A stretch of DNA of 64,000 nucleotides from Enterobacter sp. C2 (lineage in GTDB: Bacteria > Pseudomonadota > Gammaproteobacteria > Enterobacterales > Enterobacteriaceae). A program made the translations under genes and the position numbers. The first letter of the stretch is position 1. Every line of letters starts with the position of its first letter. Of this stretch, positions 37,432 to 45,761 are shown in pieces. Where the stretch lies: the NCBI RefSeq assembly GCF_019880405.1, contig NZ_CP082269.1, forward strand, positions 1,178,001 to 1,242,000, read 5' to 3'. The notes beneath the pieces are model-generated. The model did no database searches. It was given only the letters and a program-made list of their open reading frames with translations, and was not told the DNA's origin.

Positions 37432-38214
37432 ATGGATAAACACTTTTCCCAAAGACTGTTTGATTTAAGCGATCGCGTCGCGTTTGTCACCGGGGCAGGC
37501 AGCGGTATTGGTCAAATGATTGCTTACGGCTTTGCCAGCGCGGGGGCGAAGGTGGCCTGCTTCGATCTACGCGAGGATGGCGGCCTGCTGGAAACCGTAA
37601 ACACGATTCAGGAGATGGGCGGCAGCGCCTTTGCCTATACCGGCGACGTACGCGACATTGCGCACCTGCGCGCTGCTATCGCTGAGGTGAAGACGCAGTT
37701 TGGTCGTCTTGATGTGGCGCTCAACGCCGCCGGGATTGCCAACGCTAATCCGGCGCTGGAGATGGAGCCAGACCAGTGGCAGCGGGTTATCGATATCAAC
37801 CTGACCGGCGTCTGGAACAGCTGTAAAGCCGAGGCCGAGCTGATGCTGGAGAGCGGCGGCGGCTCGATTATCAATATCGCCTCTATGTCGGGCGTGATTG
37901 TTAACCGGGGGCTGGAGCAGGCCCACTATAACTGCTCGAAGGCGGGGGTGATCCACTTAAGCAAAAGCCTGGCGATGGAGTGGGCGGAGAAAAATATCCG
38001 CGTTAACACAATTAGCCCAGGCTACACGGCGACCCCGATGAACACCCGTCCAGAGATGGTGCACCAGACAAAATCGTTTGAGAGCCAGACGCCTATGCAG
38101 CGTATGGCAAAGGTTGAGGAGATGGCTGGCCCGGCGATTTTCCTTGCCGCAGATGCCTCGTCGTTCTGCACCGGTGTGGATCTGCTGGTCGATGGCGGGT
38201 TTGTTTGCTGGTAA
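37432..38214 (+). CDS. Short-chain dehydrogenase/reductase 2
   Basis: Classical SDR of 260 residues, clearly different from its neighbour. Coenzyme motif TGAGSGIGQ is at about residues 20-28, NAAG in ALNAAGIAN, Ser in INIASMSG, and Tyr166/Lys170 in YNCSK. The acidic residue in ACFDLRED again favours NAD(H). It resembles arabinitol/mannitol-type 2-dehydrogenases and L-xylulose reductases. It lies 19 bp after SDR 1, with TGGAGTG before the ATG, and is the last gene of the right arm, followed by a terminator. Confidence 0.87.
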   Translation: MDKHFSQRLFDLSDRVAFVTGAGSGIGQMIAYGFASAGAKVACFDLREDGGLLETVNTIQEMGGSAFAYTGDVRDIAHLRAAIAEVKTQFGRLDVALNAAGIANANPALEMEPDQWQRVIDINLTGVWNSCKAEAELMLESGGGSIINIASMSGVIVNRGLEQAHYNCSKAGVIHLSKSLAMEWAEKNIRVNTISPGYTATPMNTRPEMVHQTKSFESQTPMQRMAKVEEMAGPAIFLAADASSFCTGVDLLVDGGFVCW

Positions 38215-38233
38215 CAAACGGCAGGCAATAGAT

Positions 38234-38267
38234 AAAAAAAGGGTCACCCTGAGGTGACCCTTTTTCG
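38234..38267. terminator. Bidirectional terminator between the sugar locus and fur
   Basis: AAAAAAAGGGTCACC-CTGA-GGTGACCCTTTTT: a 9-bp perfect stem with A and T runs on the two sides. It ends the right arm of the sugar locus (plus) and fur (minus), and marks the right border of the locus. Confidence 0.93.
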
Positions 38268-38279
38268 TTACCGTATCAA

Positions 38280-38738
38280 TTACAGCTTACGCGGCGTGGT
38301 CTCATGCGCGTGTTCATTTTCACGGCAGTCGCCTTCAGCGCAGTGACCGTAAAGATAGAGGCTGTGGTTCGTCAGGCGGATGCCGTGCTTAGTGGCGATT
38401 TCACGCTGGCGAGCTTCGATAGAATCATCGCTAAACTCGATCACCTTGCCGCAGTCGAGGCAGATCAGATGATCGTGGTGATGCTGCTGGGTCAGTTCGA
38501 AAACGGATTTGCCGCCTTCAAAGTTATGACGGGTGACAATCCCGGCATCATCAAACTGGTTAAGCACACGATACACGGTAGCCAGACCAATTTCCTCGCC
38601 CATGTCGATCAGTCGCTTGTATAAGTCTTCCGCACTGACATGATGGTTATCCGGTCCCTGAAGCACTTCCAGAATTTTTAAACGAGGAAGCGTGACTTTC
38701 AAGCCGGCCTTCTTTAATGCGGTGTTATTGTCAGTCAT
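38280..38738 (-). CDS. fur: Ferric uptake regulator Fur
   Basis: Iron-sensing dimeric repressor. The 152 residues start MTDNNTALKKAGLKVTLPRL. They show the DNA-binding helix GLATVYRVLNQFDDAGIV (about 51-68), the HHHDH cluster (about 87-91) and the CLDCG (93-97) and CAEGDCREN metal motifs. The C-terminus, HAHETTPRKL, is four residues longer than and different from the E. coli tail. Translation is expected to be coupled to the upstream leader uof, and a Fur box overlaps its promoter. Confidence 0.98.
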   Translation of the reverse strand: MTDNNTALKKAGLKVTLPRLKILEVLQGPDNHHVSAEDLYKRLIDMGEEIGLATVYRVLNQFDDAGIVTRHNFEGGKSVFELTQQHHHDHLICLDCGKVIEFSDDSIEARQREIATKHGIRLTNHSLYLYGHCAEGDCRENEHAHETTPRKL

Positions 38739-38817
38739 GCGGAGTCTGTCCTGTTGCTAATCGATTCACTTCCGAGGCGGAAGTTAATGAGAATGACCTT
38801 GAGTAAATGCGTCTCAT
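38731..38817 (-). CDS. uof: Leader peptide Uof upstream of fur
   Basis: A 28-codon frame starting MRRIYSRSFSLTSASEVN and ending HD, whose stop codon lies inside the first codons of fur (8-bp overlap). In E. coli uof is translated and coupled to fur, and the sRNA RyhB blocks uof translation when iron is short, lowering Fur. Size, position and overlap are as in E. coli. RyhB pairing is inferred. Confidence 0.85.
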   Translation of the reverse strand: MRRIYSRSFSLTSASEVNRLATGQTPHD

Positions 38818-38821
38818 TATA
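38803..38821 (-). promoter_or_regulatory. Possible Fur box at the fur promoter
   Basis: TATAATGAGACGCATTTAC on the minus strand matches 13 of 19 positions of the Fur consensus GATAATGATAATCATTATC and begins with a good -10 sequence TATAAT. This fits autoregulation of fur. The match is moderate. Confidence 0.5.
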
Positions 38822-39000
38822 GAATTGCCACTTCTTAATGAAAACTACAAGTCCTCAAGTAAAGTATGCGTATAAAAACGTGGCCTCGCCAACAAACAAT
38901 CGTTGCGCAACCCGTTTGACCAGGGGATATTGTACAGGTATGTACGCGAAAGTTAAAAATTTGTAGCAATTATTTCTATTGCTTTTATCTATCAATAGCA

Positions 39001-39020
39001 GCGCAGCCCTTAGGCTGCGC
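39001..39020 (-). terminator. Hairpin after fldA
   Basis: Perfect 8-bp stem GCGCAGCC/GGCTGCGC with a 4-base loop, 10 bp below the fldA stop. The following bases (TGCTATTG) are not a proper T-run, so it may protect the 3' end rather than terminate strongly. Confidence 0.5.
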
Positions 39021-39030
39021 CATCTAAAAA

Positions 39031-39561
39031 TCAGGCGTTAACGATCTCGTCAAGGTGCAGCTCTTCAGAGATCTGCTTGACCCACTTCTCAACGCGCTCG
39101 GCGGTCAGTTCCGGCTGGCGGTCTTCGTCGATGGCGAGGCCCACGAAGTGATCGTCATCGGCCAGGCCTTTAGACGCTTCGAAGTGGTAACCAGCGGTTG
39201 GCCAGTGACCGACGATCGTCGCCCCGTTGGGTTCAATGATATCACGAATGGTGCCGAGGGCATCACAGAAGTACTCTGCGTAGTCTTCCTGGTCGCCACA
39301 GCCGAATAGCGCCACCAGCTTACCGTTGAAGTCCACCTCTTCCAGCGTTGGGAAGAAGTCATCCCAGTCGCACTGCGCTTCACCATAGTACCAGGTTGGG
39401 ATGCCCAGCAGCAGGATATCATAGCCTTCCAGATCTTCTTTGCTGCTCTTGGCAATGTCATGCACGTCAGCAACGTCTGGACCAAGCTGCTTTTGGATCA
39501 TCTTTGCGATATTTTCGGTGTTACCGGTGTCGCTACCGAAAAAAATACCTGTAATTGCCAT
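39031..39561 (-). CDS. fldA: Flavodoxin 1
   Basis: Small FMN-binding electron carrier that donates electrons to biotin synthase, methionine synthase reactivation and IspG/IspH. From ATG 39561 it has 176 residues, the E. coli length; the frame extends upstream, but [20 protein letters not shown] is the conserved start. The phosphate loop is SDTGNT (residues about 10-15); FMN-stacking Trp and Tyr lie in [15 protein letters not shown] and [11 protein letters not shown]. It lies upstream of fur on the same strand, with its own and fur promoters in the 213-bp spacer between fldA and uof. Confidence 0.97.
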   Translation of the reverse strand: MAITGIFFGSDTGNTENIAKMIQKQLGPDVADVHDIAKSSKEDLEGYDILLLGIPTWYYGEAQCDWDDFFPTLEEVDFNGKLVALFGCGDQEDYAEYFCDALGTIRDIIEPNGATIVGHWPTAGYHFEASKGLADDDHFVGLAIDEDRQPELTAERVEKWVKQISEELHLDEIVNA

Positions 39562-39710
39562 GAGTAAAATAACCTCTTGAAACTTAATGATATGGTGGTG
39601 GAGCACGGCCCACGGATAAGGGCAATAATAGCAGAACAGCGGCGTACGCGAAATTCGTAATCGCCCAGACTGCACTCTGTGCTACATGAAAGTGTGATTT
39701 GAAGTGTTTT

Positions 39711-40004
39711 TCAGACGTCGCCCTGGCGGTGCAGGGCCTTGAGCTGGGTCAGCAGCAGCTCTTCGATCAGTTCGCTACGGCTCATCTGCCGGGCATCGGC
39801 CAGCGCGTTGAGCGCCTCAACGGCGTCAGCGTTCATCTTCAGCTCGACGCGCTTAAGCCCACGAACTTTGTCGCGTTTAAGCTGGTTGCGCTTATTGATG
39901 CGTAGCTGTTCGTCACGCGAAAGCGGATTCGTTTTCGGTCGTCCCGGGCGACGCTCGTTCGCGAACAGATCTAGTGTCGTACGGTCCGTTTGTTCTTTTG
40001 CCAT
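39711..40004 (-). CDS. ybfE: LexA-regulated protein YbfE (putative)
   Basis: A 97-residue basic protein, MAKEQTDRTTLDLFANERRP, with an AT-hook-like GRPKTNPLS and a C-terminal ribbon-helix-helix-like part (about residues 55-90, MNADAVEALNALADARQMSRSE read in two pieces). In E. coli ybfE is in the LexA regulon. I could not find a clear CTGT-N8-ACAG box upstream here. Function unknown. It lies between fldA and ybfF, all on the minus strand. Confidence 0.9.
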   Translation of the reverse strand: MAKEQTDRTTLDLFANERRPGRPKTNPLSRDEQLRINKRNQLKRDKVRGLKRVELKMNADAVEALNALADARQMSRSELIEELLLTQLKALHRQGDV

Positions 40005-40134
40005 GATTTAGGGTGACGTCGAGGGAAAACAGGCTGCCAGGGTATCCCTGCGCGATTAGCGCGCCATCATACATCAGCAGAGCAGGGACGCCAACGACCG
40101 TAAGCCTTGCCGCGTCCGGTCGCCGGGTTTTTAA

Positions 40135-40908
40135 TCAGCCTGCATCGTGCGCCAGATAGCGGCGGATCGCCCGCAGCACTGCCTCGGGCTTTTCAGCGTG
40201 TACCCAGTGGCCAGCGCCGGCAATCACGTGCGCCCGCGCCTGCGGGAACTGGGCAAGCAGCGCATCGCGATGGGCCTCGGTGACGTAGGGCGACTGGCCG
40301 CCGCGCACAAACAGCGCCGGGCGATCCCAGGCCGGCACGGTCTGCCAGCCAATAATCTCTTCGTAGCGATCCCACAGCGTCGGCACGTTGAAGCGCCATG
40401 CGCCGTCGATAAACGATTTCAGAAGAAACTGAATAACGCCCTCTTCGTGTAGCGTCTGGCGCATCAGGGCGGCGGCCTGCTGGCGGCTGGTGGCCCCGGC
40501 AGCCGTCACCGCATTGATAGCGACAAAAATGTCGTCGTGGCGGCGTACCTGATAGGCAACGGGGGCAATATCAATGGCGACCAGCTGGTCAATGCGTTCA
40601 GGGGCGAGCGCGGTAAGTGCCATGACCGCCTTGCCGCCCATGGAGTGGCCGATAAACGTCGCCTTCTCCAGGCCCTGCGCGTCAAGCGTATCCAACAGAT
40701 CCTGCGCCATGGCCGGGTAGTTCATCTCCGGCGAGCGGGGAGAGAGACCATGGTTGCGCATATCAACCTGAATGATATCGTGATCGTTTACCAGATCGCG
40801 CGCCAGCACGCCGAGGTTGTCCAGGCTGCCAAACAGACCGTGGACCAGGACAATGGGAGAATTGTTGTGCGGATGTTGTGCAGATTGCGCTCGGGTATTC
40901 AATTTCAT
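40135..40908 (-). CDS. ybfF: Esterase YbfF (alpha/beta hydrolase)
   Basis: A 257-residue alpha/beta hydrolase acting on short- and medium-chain acyl esters, including acyl-CoA, in vitro. The oxyanion motif HGLFGSLDNLG is at about residues 24-34, the nucleophile elbow GHSMGGKA gives Ser near residue 89, and the catalytic His is in GAGHWVHAEKPE near the C-terminus. It is divergent from seqA with 170 bp between start codons. Confidence 0.94.
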   Translation of the reverse strand: MKLNTRAQSAQHPHNNSPIVLVHGLFGSLDNLGVLARDLVNDHDIIQVDMRNHGLSPRSPEMNYPAMAQDLLDTLDAQGLEKATFIGHSMGGKAVMALTALAPERIDQLVAIDIAPVAYQVRRHDDIFVAINAVTAAGATSRQQAAALMRQTLHEEGVIQFLLKSFIDGAWRFNVPTLWDRYEEIIGWQTVPAWDRPALFVRGGQSPYVTEAHRDALLAQFPQARAHVIAGAGHWVHAEKPEAVLRAIRRYLAHDAG

Positions 40909-41078
40909 GGCAAAGTTCTTTTTTTCGCTCTGTCGGGTTAGGGTATTATGTTGACTATTCTACCGCCTGGCTGCAAGGGGTCGACGCGAACCGACTTTTG
41001 CCTGACGTTAACCGTTGTTGAGATTTCGCCTATAATCCCAACAGCTTGTATTCAGATAAGATACTCCACTGGATTAAA

Positions 41079-41624
41079 ATGAAAACGATCGAAGTTGATG
41101 ATGAGCTTTACAGCTATATTGCTAGCCACACCAAACACATCGGCGAGAGCGCATCCGAGATTTTACGCCGGATGCTGAAGTTTACCGCCAACGGCAGCAG
41201 GCCAGCGGCCACCGCCCCGAAAGAGGCCGCCATTGTCAACGTCCCGGCCGAGGTGAAGCCGGCTAATCCTGTGAAAGACAAAGTCCGTGCCATGCGCGAG
41301 CTGCTGCTGTCTGATGAATATGCAGAACAGAGAAAAGCGGTTAACCGCTTCATGCTGGTGCTGTCTACACTCTATTCATTGGATGAGAAAGCGTTTGCCG
41401 AGGCGACGGAGTCCCTGCACGGCCGTACCCGTGTTTACTTTGCCGGCGATCAGCAGACGCTGCTGCAAAACGGGGCGCAGACCAAACCTAAGCACCTGGC
41501 AAATACGCCATACTGGGTGATCACGAATACGAATACGGACCGCAAACGCAGCATGGTGGAGCATATCATGCAGTCGATGCAGTTCCCGGTGGAGCTGATT
41601 GACAAGGTTTGCGGCACAATCTAA
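41079..41624 (+). CDS. seqA: Replication regulator SeqA
   Basis: Binds hemimethylated GATC sites, sequesters oriC after initiation and organises new DNA. From ATG 41079 the protein has 181 residues, the E. coli length; a longer frame starts at 41046. The N-terminal multimerisation domain MKTIEVDDELYSYIASHTKH is followed by a linker differing from E. coli, and the methyl-GATC-binding domain has SLHGRTRVYFAGD and NTNTDRKRSMVEHIM. pgm starts 24 bp downstream, so they form one operon. Confidence 0.97.
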   Translation: MKTIEVDDELYSYIASHTKHIGESASEILRRMLKFTANGSRPAATAPKEAAIVNVPAEVKPANPVKDKVRAMRELLLSDEYAEQRKAVNRFMLVLSTLYSLDEKAFAEATESLHGRTRVYFAGDQQTLLQNGAQTKPKHLANTPYWVITNTNTDRKRSMVEHIMQSMQFPVELIDKVCGTI

Positions 41625-41648
41625 CCCTTGCACAAGAAGGATCAGGCA

Positions 41649-43289
41649 ATGGCAAATCATGAACGCGCAGGACAGCCTGCACAACAGGGCGATCTGATTA
41701 ACGTCGCTCAGCTTACCGCGCAGTACTACGTGCTGAAGCCGGAAGTGGGCAATAGCGAACATGCGGTAAAATTCGGCACCTCCGGCCACCGCGGCAGTTC
41801 GGTACGCCATAGCTTCAACGAACCACACATCTTGGCTATTGCGCAGGCGATTGCTGAAGAGCGCGCTAAAAACGGCATCACCGGGCCGTGCTATGTCGGT
41901 AAGGATACTCACGCGCTCTCCGAGCCAGCGTTTATCTCCGTGCTGGAAGTGCTGGCTGCCAACGGCGTCGATATCATCGTGCAGGAGAACAACGGCTATA
42001 CGCCAACGCCTGCGGTATCGAATGCTATCCTCGAGCACAACAAGCAGGGCGGCGTGCAGGCTGACGGCATCGTTATTACCCCTTCGCACAACCCGCCGGA
42101 AGATGGCGGTATCAAATATAACCCGCCTAACGGGGGGCCAGCCGATACCAATGTGACCAGGGTCGTCGAAGATCGTGCCAACGCTCTGCTGGCAGCGAGT
42201 CTGGAAGGGGTTAAGCGCATGACGCTTGACGAAGCCATGGCCTCTGGCCGCGTGACCGAGAAAGATCTGGTTCAGCCGTTTATCGAAGGGTTGGCCGAGA
42301 TCGTCGACATGGCCGCAATCCAGAAAGCCGGGCTGAAGCTGGGCGTCGATCCGCTGGGCGGCTCCGGTATCGAGTACTGGAAACGCATTGCCGAATTCTA
42401 CAAGCTGGATCTGACCATCGTTAACGATCAGGTCGATCAGACCTTCCGCTTTATGCACCTCGACAAAGATGGCGCGATCCGTATGGACTGCTCCTCCGAG
42501 TGTGCGATGGCTGGCCTGCTGGCGCTGCGCGACAAGTTCGATCTGGCCTTTGCTAACGATCCAGACTATGACCGTCACGGCATCGTTACCCCGGCAGGGC
42601 TGATGAACCCGAACCACTACCTGGCGGTGGCGATCAACTACCTGTTCCAGCATCGTCCGCAGTGGGGCAAAGAGGTAGCGGTAGGTAAAACGTTGGTCTC
42701 CTCCGCGATGATTGACCGCGTGGTGAACGATCTGGGCCGCAAGCTGGTAGAAGTGCCGGTTGGCTTCAAGTGGTTTGTTGACGGGCTGCACGACGGCAGC
42801 TTTGGTTTTGGCGGCGAAGAGAGCGCCGGGGCCTCCTTCCTGCGCTTTGACGGCACGCCGTGGTCCACCGATAAAGACGGTATTATCATGTGCCTGCTGG
42901 CTGCGGAAATCACCGCCGTCACCGGTAAAAACCCGCAGCAGCACTACGATGACCTGGCCGAGCGCTTTGGCGCGCCAAGCTATAATCGTCTGCAGGCGGG
43001 GGCGACCTCTGCCCAGAAAGCGGCGCTGTCGAAGCTGTCGCCAGAGATGGTCAGCGCCAGCCAGCTGGCAGGGGATCCGATTACGGCACGTCTGACGGCG
43101 GCACCGGGTAACGGCGCCTCTATCGGCGGGCTGAAGGTGATGACCGACAACGGCTGGTTTGCCGCACGTCCGTCCGGTACGGAAGATGCCTACAAGATTT
43201 ACTGCGAAAGCTTCCTCGGTGAAGAGCACCGGAAGCTGATCGAGAAAGAAGCGGTAGAGATTGTTAGCGAAGTGCTGAAAAACGCTTGA
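41649..43289 (+). CDS. pgm: Phosphoglucomutase
   Basis: Interconverts glucose-1-P and glucose-6-P, needed for UDP-glucose, trehalose and galactose metabolism. From ATG 41649, after AAGGA, it has 546 residues, the E. coli length. The phosphoserine loop is [12 protein letters not shown] near residues 143-154, the metal loop DPDYDRHG near 305-312, the sugar-binding loop GGEESAGAS near 392 and the phosphate loop [10 protein letters not shown] near 514. It is convergent with speF; a REP-like hairpin lies between. Confidence 0.98.
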   Translation: MANHERAGQPAQQGDLINVAQLTAQYYVLKPEVGNSEHAVKFGTSGHRGSSVRHSFNEPHILAIAQAIAEERAKNGITGPCYVGKDTHALSEPAFISVLEVLAANGVDIIVQENNGYTPTPAVSNAILEHNKQGGVQADGIVITPSHNPPEDGGIKYNPPNGGPADTNVTRVVEDRANALLAASLEGVKRMTLDEAMASGRVTEKDLVQPFIEGLAEIVDMAAIQKAGLKLGVDPLGGSGIEYWKRIAEFYKLDLTIVNDQVDQTFRFMHLDKDGAIRMDCSSECAMAGLLALRDKFDLAFANDPDYDRHGIVTPAGLMNPNHYLAVAINYLFQHRPQWGKEVAVGKTLVSSAMIDRVVNDLGRKLVEVPVGFKWFVDGLHDGSFGFGGEESAGASFLRFDGTPWSTDKDGIIMCLLAAEITAVTGKNPQQHYDDLAERFGAPSYNRLQAGATSAQKAALSKLSPEMVSASQLAGDPITARLTAAPGNGASIGGLKVMTDNGWFAARPSGTEDAYKIYCESFLGEEHRKLIEKEAVEIVSEVLKNA

Positions 43290-43298
43290 TGCTGTTAA

Positions 43299-43326
43299 GC
43301 GCCCGGTGGCATCGCGCTGCCGGGCG
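43299..43326. terminator. Palindromic hairpin between pgm and speF
   Basis: Arms CGCCCGG and CCGGGCG around TGGCATCGCGCTG, between two convergent genes. No long T-run follows, so it is either a REP-type element or a weak bidirectional terminator. Confidence 0.6.
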
Positions 43327-43346
43327 TTACTCTTTCCGGATAATGT

Positions 43347-45506
43347 TTACTGTTTGATCACGTTACACCACACCGCCTTACGCCCCTCATGCTCCTGAAT
43401 GTAGACCCCCTGTAGCTCCGGCGCGAAGCCTGGCAGCAGATTGATCCCCTCCTCAAGCGCGGTAAAGTAGCGCAAGACGGAACCTCCCCACACCTCACCC
43501 GGCACAACGCACAGTACGCCCGGCGGGTAGGGAAGCGCGCCTTCGGCGGCAATCCGACCTTCGGCCTTGCTCAGCAGCACCAGCTCGCTCTCGCCGCGAA
43601 TAAAGGCGTAGTTGGCCTCCTGAGGCGACATGCGCACCGACGGTAAGCAGGCTTTACGGAACATCTCTTTCTGCAGCTGCTTAACGTTGTTGCGCGCATA
43701 GAGGTCGTGCATCTCCTGGGAGAGCTGACGCAGGGTATAACCGGCGTAGCGCTCCGGGTGCTGATGGTAGATCGACGGCAGCACCTCTTGCAGCGGCGCA
43801 TCGCTGGCCAGCAGCGTCTCAAACTGCGCCAGCCGGGCCACCAGCTGCTGCAGCTTGCCCATATCTTCCGCAGGCGTAAGCAGGAAGAGGATAGAGTTAA
43901 GATCGCACTTCTCCGGCACCACGCCGTTTTCGCGCAGGTAGTTGGCGAGAATGGTCGCCGGGACGCCAAACTCCTCATATTCGCCGGTCGCCGCATCGAT
44001 TCCCGGCGTGGTCAGCAGCAGCTTGCAGGGATCGATAAAGTACTGGTGCGGGGCATAGCCCTCAAAGGCGTGCCAGTTCTCGCCGGGAACGAAGTGGAAG
44101 AAGCGCAGATCGCGGGCGATCTCGGCGGTTTTGTAAGAGTCCCACGGACGATTGTCTACGGTGGTTGGCACGAAAGGACGGATAAATCGGCACTGATCGA
44201 GGATCATCTTACGGGCCTCGATGCCTTGCTCAACGCAGCGCATCCACATCCGCTTCCCGCTCTCACCCTCGTGCATGCGGGCGTTAACATCCAGCGCGGC
44301 AAAGAGAGGATAGAAGGGGCTGGTGGAGGCGTGCATCATAAAGGCGTTGTTCAAACGCTTGTGCGGAACGTAGCGCGGCTGCCCCTTGATGTGGCTATCT
44401 TTTTTGTGGATCTGCGAAGTCTGGGAGAAGCCCGCCTGCTGCTTGTGCACCGACTGAGTAACCAGAATGCCGGGATCGTTCTCATTGAGATCCAGCAGCA
44501 GCGGTGAGCAGTCGGCCATCATCGGAATAAACTGCTCATAGCCCACCCATGCCGAGTCGAACAGGATGTAGTCGCAGAGGTGGCCAATGGTGTCCACGAC
44601 CTGACGGGCGTTGTAAATGGTGCCGTCGTAGGTGCCAAGCTGGATCACCGCCAGACGGAACGGGCGCTGGCGCTGGTTATGTTCAGGGGAGACCTCTGCC
44701 ACCAGTTCGCGCAGATAGGGCTCTTCAAAGCAGTGGGCGTCGATGCCGCCGATAAAGCCGTAGGGATTACGCGCCGTCTCCAGATAAACCGGCGTGGCTC
44801 CCGCCTGCAGCAGCGCGCCGTGGTGGTTAGACTTGTGGTTGTTGCGATCGAACAGCACCAGATCGCCCGGTGCCAGCAGGGCGTTAAGCACCACCTTGTT
44901 AGCTGACGAGGTGCCGTTGAGAACGAAGTAGGTCTTATCGGCATTGAACACTTTGGCCGCATGCTGCTGGGCCAGGCAGGGGGCACCCTCATGGATCAGC
45001 AGATCGCCCATCGCCACGTCGGCATTGCAGAGATCGGCCCGGAACAGCGCTTCGCCAAAGAAATCCACAAACTGGCTGCCGGTAGGATGGCGGCGGAAAA
45101 ATTGTCCGCCCTGGTGGCCCGGACAGTCGAAGGCGCTGTTGCCCTGCTTGACGTAGTCTATGAGGGCGCTGAAAAAGGGCGGACGCAGCCCACGCTCATA
45201 TTTCAGTGCGGCGGTTTCAAGCTGACGGCTATAATATTCACGGTTGGCGTTACCGTATTGAAAGACACCGTAGATATCGGGTAGGTAGGTTGCGGGAACA
45301 AATTCTGCCTCGTGGGTCATCACGAAAACAGGAATATTAAATCCGGTCTCTTCGATTTTTTCCACCATCCCTTTATGGATATCATTAATAGAGAGTACGG
45401 CGGCGGCAACGTCAATAAAGTTACTGTCGTGCAGATCGATAATATCGCGGCGGGTAGAAATAAAGTCGTGGCAGGCCCGGCTGGCCGCTATTTTTAAGCG
45501 TTGCAT
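43347..45506 (-). CDS. speF: Inducible ornithine decarboxylase
   Basis: PLP-dependent fold-type I decarboxylase making putrescine from ornithine, used in acid resistance. The 719 residues comprise the N-terminal wing, which starts MQRLKIAASRACHDFISTRR (SpeF-like, not SpeC-like). The PLP domain with the Schiff-base Lys in TQSVHKQQAGFSQT follows, then the C-terminal domain ending VWCNVIKQ. In E. coli speF is followed by the ornithine/putrescine antiporter potE. Here pgm lies only 57 bp below the stop, so potE is missing from the locus. Confidence 0.93.
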   Translation of the reverse strand: MQRLKIAASRACHDFISTRRDIIDLHDSNFIDVAAAVLSINDIHKGMVEKIEETGFNIPVFVMTHEAEFVPATYLPDIYGVFQYGNANREYYSRQLETAALKYERGLRPPFFSALIDYVKQGNSAFDCPGHQGGQFFRRHPTGSQFVDFFGEALFRADLCNADVAMGDLLIHEGAPCLAQQHAAKVFNADKTYFVLNGTSSANKVVLNALLAPGDLVLFDRNNHKSNHHGALLQAGATPVYLETARNPYGFIGGIDAHCFEEPYLRELVAEVSPEHNQRQRPFRLAVIQLGTYDGTIYNARQVVDTIGHLCDYILFDSAWVGYEQFIPMMADCSPLLLDLNENDPGILVTQSVHKQQAGFSQTSQIHKKDSHIKGQPRYVPHKRLNNAFMMHASTSPFYPLFAALDVNARMHEGESGKRMWMRCVEQGIEARKMILDQCRFIRPFVPTTVDNRPWDSYKTAEIARDLRFFHFVPGENWHAFEGYAPHQYFIDPCKLLLTTPGIDAATGEYEEFGVPATILANYLRENGVVPEKCDLNSILFLLTPAEDMGKLQQLVARLAQFETLLASDAPLQEVLPSIYHQHPERYAGYTLRQLSQEMHDLYARNNVKQLQKEMFRKACLPSVRMSPQEANYAFIRGESELVLLSKAEGRIAAEGALPYPPGVLCVVPGEVWGGSVLRYFTALEEGINLLPGFAPELQGVYIQEHEGRKAVWCNVIKQ

Positions 45507-45539
45507 AGTACATCCTTATTTTAGGTAAAAGCCATCCCT

Positions 45540-45558
45540 CAACTCTTATAACGAGTTG
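45540..45558 (-). other. Hairpin in the speF leader region
   Basis: CAACTC-TTATAAC-GAGTTG, a 6-bp perfect stem about 35 bp upstream of the speF start. E. coli and Salmonella regulate speF through the leader peptide SpeFL and rho. I found no SpeFL-like frame in the 255 bp between kdpE and speF; this hairpin is the only obvious structure. Confidence 0.45.
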
Positions 45559-45761
45559 ATTTTACAGGTTGGGATATAGCGTAAAGCTAACTGATGTCGG
45601 GGGCCATTCTATCGGCGGATTTAATTTTCACCGTGAGGTTGATCAATAAAAATAGCGCTGGCAGGGAGTGTTTTAATTTAATTTGGCGTTATTATGCCGT
45701 TATTTAAAGGCTTGGAATAAACCTGTGGAATTAAATATAGGCGTAAAAAGAAAGTAACTAT

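Noticed and set aside
28644-38279. Recent mobile island (integrase, IS, attachment repeats) carrying the sugar locus
   Set aside because: No mobility gene, no direct repeats at the edges that I could see, and codon use similar to neighbours.
40005-40134. LexA box upstream of ybfE
   Set aside because: Expected from E. coli, but no CTGT-N8-ACAG sequence of good quality is visible.
41376-43229. 617-codon open frame on the minus strand opposite pgm
   Set aside because: Antisense shadow of a highly biased GC-rich gene; composition rich in Arg, His and Gln, no recognisable domain.
45507-45761. SpeFL leader peptide upstream of speF
   Set aside because: Minus-strand ATG frames I checked here are only four to six codons long and do not resemble SpeFL.
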